13,373 bases of DNA from Sphingomonadales bacterium (GTDB taxonomy: Bacteria; Pseudomonadota; Alphaproteobacteria; Sphingomonadales; Sphingomonadaceae), in the NCBI GenBank assembly GCA_025360285.1, contig JANYCM010000129.1, positions 1 to 13,373 on the forward strand, read 5' to 3'. Within the stretch, counting starts at the first letter, position 1, and every line of letters begins with the position of its first letter. Under the pieces are notes generated by a model. The model had not been told where the DNA came from. It worked only from the letters and a program-made list of their open reading frames with translations, and did not search any database. The position numbers and the translations under genes are program-made. Of the stretch, positions 6,595-13,373 are shown one piece after another.

Positions 6595-8133
6595 ATGGGG
6601 AATGTCGCTGTGCAGCCTGAAGCGCCGGTTACCCCTGAAACACCCGTCACCATCGTCATCGCCGGCGGCGGCACCGCCGGCTGGATGACCGCGGCGGCGC
6701 TGGGGCATTTTCTCGGCGATGGTTTCCGCATCCGGCTGGTCGAATCGGCCGACATCGGCACCGTCGGCGTCGGCGAGGCCACCATCCCGCAGATCCGCCT
6801 GTTCAACGCGGCGCTGGGCATTGATGAAGACGCGTTCATGCGCGCCACCCAGGGCAGTTTCAAGCTGGGCATCGAATTTGTCGATTGGCTGCGCCCCGGC
6901 CATCGCTACATGCACGCCTTTGGCAATATCGGCCGCGATGTCGGGTTGATCCCGTTCCAGCATTATTGGCTGCGGGCGCAGGCGGCGGGCTTTGCCGGGC
7001 CGCTGTCGGCCTATTCGCTCAACGAAATTGTGGGCCGCGCGGGGCGGATGCACCGCGGCGCTCCGCTCACCGCCAGCACTATTCCGCCCTTGCCCTATGC
7101 CTTTCATTTCGACGCCGGCCTCTATGCCGCCTTCCTGCGCCGCTTCGCCGAAGCGCGGGGGGTGGAGCGCCAGGAGGGCCGCATCACCGCCGTGCAGCGC
7201 GACGGCGAAAGCGGCGACATCGCCCATGTGCAGCTTGAATCGGGTGAGATCATCACCGGCGACCTGTTCATCGATTGCAGCGGCTTTCGCGGCCTGCTGA
7301 TCGAGGAAGCGCTGGGCACCGGCTATGAAGACTGGACGCACTGGCTGCCCTGCGACCGCGCGCTGGCGGTGCCCAGCGCGCGCGCCGTGGATTTCACGCC
7401 CTACACCCGCGCCACCGCCCATGCCGCCGGCTGGCAATGGCGCATCCCGCTGCAACACCGCACCGGCAATGGCCGGGTCTATTGCAGCGCCTTCACCAGC
7501 GATGATGACGCCGCCGCCAGCCTGCTCGCGCATCTCGATACCAGGGCGCTGGCCGATCCCCGTCCGCTGAAATTCACCACCGGCAAGCGCCGCAAATTCT
7601 GGAACCATAATGTCGTCGCCATCGGGCTCGCCTCGGGCTTCATGGAACCGCTCGAATCGACCAGCATCCACCTCATCCAGTCGGCAATCTCGCGGTTGCT
7701 GAAGCTGCTCCCCGGCAAGGTCCAGCGCGCCGCCGATCGCGCCGAATATAACCGCCAGACCGATTTTGAATTTGATCGCATCCGCGATTTCCTCATCCTG
7801 CATTATTGGGCCAACGGCCGCGACGAACCCTTTTGGCAGGCGTGCCGCAGCATGGCGCTGCCCGATACGCTGGCCGCCAAGCTCGATCTGTTCCGCGCCA
7901 ATGGCCATATCGTCCGCGAGCATGAGGAATTGTTCACCGAAGTCGGCTGGCTCCAGGTGCTGATCGGACAGGGGGTGACGCCGGCCGGGCACCACCCGAT
8001 CGCTGGCCAGATCGATGAAGGCGATCTGCGCGAGTTCCTGACGACGATCACCGCTTTGTATGACCGCGAGGCCGGGCGGTATGAAAGCCACGCCGGGTTC
8101 ATCGCCCGGCATTGTGCGGCGGTGGCGGCATGA
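6595..8133 (+). CDS. Tryptophan-halogenase-like FAD-dependent monooxygenase
   Basis: Flavin-dependent halogenases use FADH2, O2 and halide to halogenate an indole or other aromatic. The product is 512 aa from the ATG at 6595, with GGGG (6583-6586) 8 nt upstream; a GTG at 6529 would add residues unlike the family and overlap the hairpins. Visible signatures: the FAD-binding GGGTAGWM (24-31), GVGEATIP (58-65), Lys90 in SFKLGIEF at the place of the catalytic Lys79 of PrnA, WQWRIP (280-285) matching the halogenase W-x-W-x-I-P motif, and EPLESTSI (351-358), whose Glu354 matches PrnA Glu346. All marker residues are kept, so an active halogenase is possible. No tryptophan or natural-product pathway is nearby. 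It sits after the TonB receptor and its stop overlaps the second amylase start. Similar genes occur beside TonB receptors in Brevundimonas (BrvH) and Xanthomonas; their natural substrate is unknown to me. Confidence 0.93.
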   Translation: MGNVAVQPEAPVTPETPVTIVIAGGGTAGWMTAAALGHFLGDGFRIRLVESADIGTVGVGEATIPQIRLFNAALGIDEDAFMRATQGSFKLGIEFVDWLRPGHRYMHAFGNIGRDVGLIPFQHYWLRAQAAGFAGPLSAYSLNEIVGRAGRMHRGAPLTASTIPPLPYAFHFDAGLYAAFLRRFAEARGVERQEGRITAVQRDGESGDIAHVQLESGEIITGDLFIDCSGFRGLLIEEALGTGYEDWTHWLPCDRALAVPSARAVDFTPYTRATAHAAGWQWRIPLQHRTGNGRVYCSAFTSDDDAAASLLAHLDTRALADPRPLKFTTGKRRKFWNHNVVAIGLASGFMEPLESTSIHLIQSAISRLLKLLPGKVQRAADRAEYNRQTDFEFDRIRDFLILHYWANGRDEPFWQACRSMALPDTLAAKLDLFRANGHIVREHEELFTEVGWLQVLIGQGVTPAGHHPIAGQIDEGDLREFLTTITALYDREAGRYESHAGFIARHCAAVAA

Positions 8134-9989
8134 GGGGCTGGTTGTTCGCACTTTTGCTCGTCGTTTTGCCTCCGGCGGCTGGGGCCGCAGGCCCCAGACC
8201 CCATTTGTTGGAGGGCGCCCAAAATCAAATGGGATCTGGGGCCGACGGCCCCAGCCGCCGGAGGCTCTTGAATCGCCTGCCCGAAGACGAGATCGTCTAT
8301 TTCCTGCTGCCCGATCGTTTCGACAATGGCGATCCCGGCAATGATCGCGGCGGGCTGACGGGTGATCGGCTGGTCACCGGTTTCGACCCGGCGGCCAAGG
8401 GTTTTTACCATGGCGGCGATTTGCAGGGCCTGATCGCCCGGCTCGATTATATCAAGGGCCTGGGGGCGACGGCGGTCTGGGTCGGGCCGGTGTTCCGCAA
8501 CGAGCCGGTTCAGGGCGGGCCTGGCCAGGAAAGCGCCGGCTATCACGGCTATTGGATCACCGATTTCACCAGCGTCGATCCGCATTTCGGCAGCAATGCG
8601 GATTTTGCCGCGCTGGTCGCGGCGGCACATGCGCGGGGCATGAAGGTCTATATGGACATCATCGCCAACCACACCGCCGATGTCATCCAGTATCGCGATT
8701 GCCCGCGGGATTGTGCCTATCGGTCGCGCGCCGATTATCCCTATGCGCGGCGGGCGAGCGATGGCGCCGCGATCAACAAGGGGTTCGCGGGTGATGGCGA
8801 TGGCAGCGCCGGCAATTTCGCCCGGCTGAGCGACCCGGATTATGCCTATCAGGTGTTTGTGCCGCCGGCCGAGGCGCATGTGAAAAAGCCGGAATGGCTC
8901 AACAACCCGATCTATTACCACAACCGCGGCGATTCGAGCTTTGCCGGCGAAAGCACGACGATGGGGGACTTCAGCGGGCTCGATGATCTGATGACCGAAA
9001 ACCCGCGCGTCGTGGCGGGGTTCATTGAAATTTACGGCAGCTGGATCGATCGCTTTGGCGTCGATGGCTTCCGCATCGATACGGCGAAGCACGTCAACCC
9101 GGCGTTCTGGGCGGCGTTCGTGCCGGCGATGCAGGAACGCGCGCGGCGGCGCGGCATCCCGAATTTCCCGATCTTTGGTGAGGTGTTCACTGGCGATGTC
9201 GATCCCGCCGCGCTGGCGGTGCATACGCGCGTCGACAAATTGCCGGCGGTGCTCGATTTCGCCTTCCGCCGCGCCGTCGCCGATACGGTGGCGGGGAGCG
9301 CGGGCACCGATGAACTGGCGCGGCTGTTCGCCGGCGACGCGCTGTACGAAGGCGGCGCGCGGGCGGCGCTGCGGTTGCCGATCTTCCTCGGCAATCACGA
9401 TCTCGGCCGTTTCGGCCTGGCACTGCGTACCGCCTTCCCCACGGCCGATGAGGATGAACTGATGCGGCGGGCGATGCTGGCCAATGCCATGCTGTTCGGG
9501 CTGCGCGGCGTGCCGGTGATCTATGCCGGCGACGAACAGGGCTTCACCGGCCATGGCGGCGACCAGGATGCGCGTGAGGACATGTTCGGTTCAAAAGTCG
9601 CCAGCTATAATGACAATCGCCTGATCGGCGCGGCGGCGACAACCGTATCCCCGCGCTTTGACCCGTCACACCCGCTTTATCGCCAGCTCCAGGCCCTTGG
9701 CGCCCTGCGCCAGGCCCTTCCCGCCCTGCGCCGCGGCCCGCAAATGCTGCGTTTTGCCCAGGAAAAACCGGGGCTGTTCGCCGTATCGCGCTTCGACCCG
9801 GTGACGGGGAAGGAGGTGCTGCTGGCCTATAACACCTCAACCAAACCATTGATCGCCAATATCGAGATTGCCTTGAAATCGCAGTATTTTACCGCCCGCG
9901 CCGGCGCTTGTCCGGCGGCGGCGCGTGCCCCCGCCAGCCTGGCCATCACCCTGCCGCCCCTCGGCTATGCCGTTTGCGAGGCGAAATGA
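8130..9989 (+). CDS. Secreted GH13 alpha-amylase carrying a palindromic repeat in its leader
   Basis: Endo- or exo-hydrolysis of alpha-1,4-glucans. The product is 619 aa. The start at 8130 overlaps the halogenase-like stop (ATGA); an earlier in-frame TTG at 8112 has no support. A signal peptide is visible: MRGW, a hydrophobic core to about residue 13, and a likely cleavage at AGA-A (about 17-20). Residues 14-45 are encoded by the inverted repeat at 8168-8265. The catalytic barrel starts near residue 50 and has DIIANH (176-181), nucleophile Asp317 in GFRIDTAKH, acid/base Glu351 in FGEVF and Asp424 in LGNHD. A long B domain lies between about 182 and 290, with a Cys191/Cys195 pair. A C-terminal beta domain follows from about 520. 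It is probably periplasmic or extracellular. The Gly/Pro/Arg-rich linker after cleavage is unusual and is explained by the repeat. The subfamily is uncertain. Confidence 0.92.
   Translation: MRGWLFALLLVVLPPAAGAAGPRPHLLEGAQNQMGSGADGPSRRRLLNRLPEDEIVYFLLPDRFDNGDPGNDRGGLTGDRLVTGFDPAAKGFYHGGDLQGLIARLDYIKGLGATAVWVGPVFRNEPVQGGPGQESAGYHGYWITDFTSVDPHFGSNADFAALVAAAHARGMKVYMDIIANHTADVIQYRDCPRDCAYRSRADYPYARRASDGAAINKGFAGDGDGSAGNFARLSDPDYAYQVFVPPAEAHVKKPEWLNNPIYYHNRGDSSFAGESTTMGDFSGLDDLMTENPRVVAGFIEIYGSWIDRFGVDGFRIDTAKHVNPAFWAAFVPAMQERARRRGIPNFPIFGEVFTGDVDPAALAVHTRVDKLPAVLDFAFRRAVADTVAGSAGTDELARLFAGDALYEGGARAALRLPIFLGNHDLGRFGLALRTAFPTADEDELMRRAMLANAMLFGLRGVPVIYAGDEQGFTGHGGDQDAREDMFGSKVASYNDNRLIGAAATTVSPRFDPSHPLYRQLQALGALRQALPALRRGPQMLRFAQEKPGLFAVSRFDPVTGKEVLLAYNTSTKPLIANIEIALKSQYFTARAGACPAAARAPASLAITLPPLGYAVCEAK
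8168..8265. repeat. 98-bp palindromic repeat element inside the amylase gene
   Basis: The two 40-nt arms (8168-8207 and 8226-8265) are reverse complements at 37 of 40 positions by direct comparison, separated by an 18-nt loop. Each arm also contains its own hairpin: TGGGGCCGCAGGCCCCA at 8180-8196 and TGGGGCCGACGGCCCCA at 8237-8253, so the RNA or DNA can fold as one long hairpin or as two smaller ones. The loop adds TTGG (8208-8211) with CCAA (8219-8222). The outer arms carry GCCTCCGGCGGC and its complement. This composition matches palindromic elements dispersed in alphaproteobacterial genomes, normally between genes; I see no second copy here. The frame stays open right through it. No transposase is present, so spread would need one acting in trans. 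Confidence 0.88.
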
Positions 9990-11611
9990 CCGCGCCTGAC
10001 CCCGCGCCAGCCCCCGCCGCCCCCCGCGAATGGTGGCGCGGCGCCGCCATTTACCAGATTTATCCGCGCAGTTTCGCCGATTCAAACGGCGATGGCATCG
10101 GCGATCTGCCGGGAATCACGGCACATCTGGACTATGTGGCGCGGCTGGGGGTCGATGCCATCTGGCTGTCGCCGTTCTTCACCTCGCCGATGCGGGATTT
10201 CGGCTATGACGTCGCCGATTATTGCGATGTGGACCCGATTTTCGGCACGCTGGCGGATTTCGACGCGCTGGTTACCCGTGCCCATGCGCTGGGCCTGCGC
10301 GTCATCATCGACCAAGTCTATTCGCACACCTCCGACGATCATCGCTGGTTCCAGGGCAGCCGATCGAGCCGCCACAACCCCCGCGCCGACTGGTACGTCT
10401 GGTCCGATGCCAAGCCCGACGGCAGCCCGCCCAACAATTGGCAATCGGTGTTTGGTGGCCCAGCCTGGACGTGGGATGCCCGCCGTGCCCAATATTATCT
10501 GCACAATTTCCTGTCGAGCCAACCGCAACTCCACGTTCACAAGCCCGAAGTGCAGGCGGCGCTGATCGATACGGCGCGCTTCTGGCTTGATCGCGGTGTC
10601 GATGGCTTTCGTATCGATGCGATCAATTTTGCCATGCACGACCCGCAATTGCGCGACAATCCGCCGGCGCCGGCGACCAATGGCGTGCGCACCCGGCCGT
10701 TCGATTTCCAGTTGCACCGCTATAACCAGTCGCACCCCGATATCCCGTTGTTCCTTGCCCGGCTGCGCCAGACCATCGATGGCTATGGCGCCTGCTTCAC
10801 CGTCGCCGAAGTCGGCGGCGCTGATGCCGAAGCCGAAATGAAGGCCTTCACCGCCGGGTCCAATCACCTCAACAGCGCCTATGGCTTCAACTTTCTCTAT
10901 GCCGACGCCCTGACCCCGGCGCTGGTCCGCGATGCCACCGAGCGCTGGCCCGATGTGCCCGGCATGGGCTGGCCAAGCTGGGCCTTTGAAAATCATGATG
11001 CACCGCGCGCCGTGTCGCGCTGGGTGGCGCCCGCGCATCGCACCGAATTTGCGCGGGCAAAAATGCTGCTGCTGGTCTGCCTGCGCGGCAATATTTTTCT
11101 GTATTATGGCGAGGAGTTGGGCCTCACCCAGGTCGATATTCCCTTCGATCGCCTGCGCGATCCCGAAGCCATCGCCAATTGGCCGCTGACGCTGAGCCGT
11201 GACGGTGCCCGCACCCCGATGCCGTGGCGCGCCGATGCGCCGGCGTTGGGGTTTACCAGCGGCACGCCCTGGTTGCCCGTCGGCCCCGACCATGGGGCGC
11301 TGGCGGTCACGGCGCAGGAGGCTGATCCCGCCTCGCTGCTGAATCTCACCCGCCGGCTGCTGGCATTCCGTGCTGCCCAGCCGGCGCTGCAAACCGGGGC
11401 GATGCATGTGCTGGCGGCCGACGGCAATCTGCTTGTTTTCACCCGTGAGGCCGACGGCCAAACCCTGATCTGTGCCTTCAATTTCGGCCCCGAACCGCTG
11501 GATTGGCAGCCGGCGCAGCCCGATCGCTGGCGGATCATCGAACGCGTCGGCGGCGGCGAACAATGGGCGCTGGGCGGGTTCGCCGGCGTCGTGGCGGAGC
11601 GTTTGACATGA
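9986..11611 (+). CDS. Cytoplasmic GH13 alpha-glucosidase (oligo-1,6-glucosidase / GH13_23-like)
   Basis: Releases glucose from the non-reducing end of maltose and short oligosaccharides. The product is 541 aa from an ATG overlapping the previous stop (ATGA), with GAGG (9978-9981) 4 nt upstream. There is no signal peptide; the N terminus is Pro/Ala-rich and goes straight into the barrel (WWRGAAIYQIYPRSF), so the enzyme should be cytoplasmic. A Ca/Mg-binding loop DSNGDGIGD (32-40) is typical of the oligo-1,6-glucosidase group. Other marks are DQVYSH (109-114), the B-domain motif SSQPQLHVHKPEVQ (177-190), nucleophile Asp211 in GFRIDAINF, acid/base Glu275 in VAEVGG and Asp338 in ENHD. Length and motif spacing fit the GH13_23 alpha-glucosidases such as Halomonas HaG, recalled from memory. 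It would complete breakdown of sugars brought in by the locus. Confidence 0.93.
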   Translation: MTAPDPAPAPAAPREWWRGAAIYQIYPRSFADSNGDGIGDLPGITAHLDYVARLGVDAIWLSPFFTSPMRDFGYDVADYCDVDPIFGTLADFDALVTRAHALGLRVIIDQVYSHTSDDHRWFQGSRSSRHNPRADWYVWSDAKPDGSPPNNWQSVFGGPAWTWDARRAQYYLHNFLSSQPQLHVHKPEVQAALIDTARFWLDRGVDGFRIDAINFAMHDPQLRDNPPAPATNGVRTRPFDFQLHRYNQSHPDIPLFLARLRQTIDGYGACFTVAEVGGADAEAEMKAFTAGSNHLNSAYGFNFLYADALTPALVRDATERWPDVPGMGWPSWAFENHDAPRAVSRWVAPAHRTEFARAKMLLLVCLRGNIFLYYGEELGLTQVDIPFDRLRDPEAIANWPLTLSRDGARTPMPWRADAPALGFTSGTPWLPVGPDHGALAVTAQEADPASLLNLTRRLLAFRAAQPALQTGAMHVLAADGNLLVFTREADGQTLICAFNFGPEPLDWQPAQPDRWRIIERVGGGEQWALGGFAGVVAERLT

Positions 11612-13373
11612 TTCTGTGGTTGTTGCGTTGCGTTACCGTCCTTGCATTGTCGTCAGGCATCGCTGCCAAGGCTGAAACCGTCGCAACCGCCACCTCGCCC
11701 GGCCAGCAGATCAGCGTCAGCATCGCCATCAATGGCGAAGGCCGGGTCAGCTACACGGTCGATCGCCGTGGCACGCCGATCATCGGCGATTCGCAACTCG
11801 GCTTCCTGTTTACAGACGCGCCGCAATTGCTGCGCAACTTCCGCCCGGTGGCGCAGGCGACGACAGAATTCGATGAAAACTGGGCACAGCCCTGGGGCGA
11901 ATGGGCGACGGTCCGCAACCACTACAAGCAATTGCGGGTGACGGTCGAGGAAACCACGCCGCTGCACCGCCGGCTCGATCTGGTGTTCCGGCTGTTCGAT
12001 GATGGCATCGGCTTTCGCTATGAATTCCCCGATCAGCCCCATCTGAAGCACGTCAATATCGCCGAAGAACTCACCCAGTTCCGCATCGCCCAGCCGGCCG
12101 AGGCGTGGTGGTGCACGGCGTTCGAATCGAACCGCGAGGAATATCTCTACCACCACAGCCCCATCGCCGAGATCGGCATTGCCCAGACGCCGCTGACGCT
12201 GAAACTCGCTGATGGCACCCATGTCGCCCTGCATGAGGCAGCGCTGGTCGATTATGCCGGCATGAACATCGCCAAGGTTGAAGGCGGCCTGTTGAAAGCC
12301 GTGCTCACCCCGTCGTCGACCGGCGCCAAGGTCAGCCGCGATGCGCCTTTCCCGACGCCGTGGCGCACGATCCTCATCGCCGCCGATGCGCCGGCGCTGT
12401 ATATGGCTAACCGGCTGATCCTCAACCTTAATGAACCCAATAAGCTTGGCGATGTGTCCTGGGTCCACCCCCGCAAATATATGGGCATCTGGTGGGGGAT
12501 GCACCTCGACACGCAAAGCTGGGCGAGTGGGCCAAAGCACGGTGCCACCACCGCCAATGCCCTCAAGATGATCGATTTTGCCAGCGCCAACGGCTTTGGC
12601 GGGCTGCTTGTCGAAGGCTGGAACCTGGGCTGGGATGGCGACTGGTTCGCCAATGGCCAGGACTTCAAATTTGCGCAAAGCTATCCCGATTTCGATATCG
12701 CCCGTGTGCAGGCCTATGCGCAAAGGCACGGCATGTCGTTGATCGGTCATCACGAAACCTCGGCCAATATCGCGCATTATGAGGATGAACTCGCCGCCGG
12801 GCTCGATCTGGAAGCGCGGCTCGGCATCGATACCGTCAAGACCGGTTATGTGTCCGACGCCGGCGGGGTGCAGGCCCGCGCCGCCGATGGCAGCATCCGT
12901 TATGAATGGCACGAAGGCCAGGTGATGGCGCGCCATCATCTGAAAGTCGTCACCGAAGCGGCAAAGCGCCATGTCGCCGTCGTCGCCCATGAACCGATCA
13001 AGGATACCGGGCTGCGGCGCACCTACCCGAATTGGCTGTCGCGCGAAGGCCAGCGCGGCATGGAGTATAACGCCTGGGGGGTGCCCAAGAACCCGCCCGA
13101 GCATGAGGCCAATCTGGTCTTCACCCGCATGCTCGGCGGCCCGATGGACTTCACCCCCGGCATCCTCAGCCTGAAGGGCCGCGGCGGCAGCGACATTCTC
13201 TCCACCGTTGCCAAGCAACTGGCGCTTTATGTGATACTCTATTCTCCGGTCCAGATGGCCGCCGACCTGCCCGAAAATTACGCCGCCAACGCCGCCGCCT
13301 TCCGGTTCATCAAGGATGTCGCGGTGGATTGGCGTGACAGCCGGGTGCTGAACGGCGACGTCGGCGATTATGT
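11608..13373 (+). CDS. GH97 alpha-glucosidase (SusB-like), 3' end beyond the window
   Basis: Periplasmic hydrolysis of maltooligosaccharides to glucose. The visible part is 588 residues of about 680-700 expected. The ATG at 11608 overlaps the preceding stop (ATGA) and has GGAG (11596-11599) 8 nt upstream. A signal peptide is present (about residues 1-22, ending GIAAKA). The N-terminal beta-sandwich (about 30-285) is followed by a barrel with GWNLGWDGDW (337-346), HHETSANIAHYE (381-392), VKTGYV (410-415), HEPIKDTGLRRTYPN (461-475) and GMEYNAW (484-490). Glu462 and Glu486 are 24 apart, as are the catalytic Glu508 and Glu532 that I recall for Bacteroides SusB. Gly rather than Asp in VKTGYV fits the inverting alpha-glucosidase branch, not the retaining alpha-galactosidase branch. 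The frame is open to the last base, and the coding ends in VLNGDVGDY, a late family motif. Confidence 0.93.
   Translation, partial: MILWLLRCVTVLALSSGIAAKAETVATATSPGQQISVSIAINGEGRVSYTVDRRGTPIIGDSQLGFLFTDAPQLLRNFRPVAQATTEFDENWAQPWGEWATVRNHYKQLRVTVEETTPLHRRLDLVFRLFDDGIGFRYEFPDQPHLKHVNIAEELTQFRIAQPAEAWWCTAFESNREEYLYHHSPIAEIGIAQTPLTLKLADGTHVALHEAALVDYAGMNIAKVEGGLLKAVLTPSSTGAKVSRDAPFPTPWRTILIAADAPALYMANRLILNLNEPNKLGDVSWVHPRKYMGIWWGMHLDTQSWASGPKHGATTANALKMIDFASANGFGGLLVEGWNLGWDGDWFANGQDFKFAQSYPDFDIARVQAYAQRHGMSLIGHHETSANIAHYEDELAAGLDLEARLGIDTVKTGYVSDAGGVQARAADGSIRYEWHEGQVMARHHLKVVTEAAKRHVAVVAHEPIKDTGLRRTYPNWLSREGQRGMEYNAWGVPKNPPEHEANLVFTRMLGGPMDFTPGILSLKGRGGSDILSTVAKQLALYVILYSPVQMAADLPENYAANAAAFRFIKDVAVDWRDSRVLNGDVGDY

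Noticed and set aside
6349..8151. 600-codon minus-strand open frame over the halogenase-like gene
   Set aside because: The plus strand carries all halogenase motifs; the reverse frame has no recognisable domain and reflects third-position GC bias.
11653..13218. Minus-strand open frame over the GH97 gene
   Set aside because: The plus-strand frame is a clear GH97 enzyme open to the window end; the reverse frame is a shadow.
1..13373. tRNA, rRNA, CRISPR array, transposase or phage genes
   Set aside because: No cloverleaf, regular spacer array or mobile-element protein motif was seen; the only repeat element found is the palindrome at 8168-8265.

Overview
This window is high-GC and gene-dense, and every gene found reads on the + strand. 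It suggests an alphaproteobacterium, most likely of the Sphingomonadales or a Caulobacter relative. The reasons are a TonB-dependent receptor of the Xanthomonas/Caulobacter type with no SusD partner, a tryptophan-halogenase-like flavoprotein and a DUF6445-like protein beside it, and a GC-rich palindromic repeat of the kind scattered through these genomes. The taxon is inferred from family resemblance, not from a marker gene.

Layout. Positions 1-1076 hold the 3' part of an aldehyde dehydrogenase gene. It overlaps a small gene for an unrecognised membrane-anchored protein of 123 aa (1060-1431). A 74-bp gap with a perfect 12-bp palindrome then leads into the alpha-glucan locus: a secreted GH13 alpha-amylase-family enzyme (1506-2879) overlapping a DUF6445-like protein with an apparent Fe(II)/2-oxoglutarate oxygenase motif set (2876-3544). 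A second gap (3545-3687) repeats the core of the same palindrome and precedes the TonB-dependent receptor (3688-6498). After a 96-bp gap with competing hairpins come a halogenase-like flavoprotein (6595-8133), a second secreted GH13 amylase (8130-9989), a cytoplasmic-type GH13 alpha-glucosidase (9986-11611) and a GH97 alpha-glucosidase cut by the window end (11608-13373). The last four are joined by 4-base ATGA overlaps, so they are probably translationally coupled.

How it may work (inference). The receptor imports maltodextrins across the outer membrane. The exported GH13 and GH97 enzymes shorten them outside the cell or in the periplasm, and the leaderless GH13 enzyme finishes hydrolysis to glucose in the cytoplasm. 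The shared ATACGTAT palindrome before both transcription units suggests one regulator, plausibly of the LacI family. No inner-membrane permease, regulator gene or glucokinase lies in the window.

The most notable points are a 98-bp near-perfect inverted repeat inside the second amylase gene, which encodes its signal-peptide cleavage region, and the two putative redox enzymes (halogenase-like and DUF6445) embedded in a sugar-uptake locus, where their substrates are unknown.
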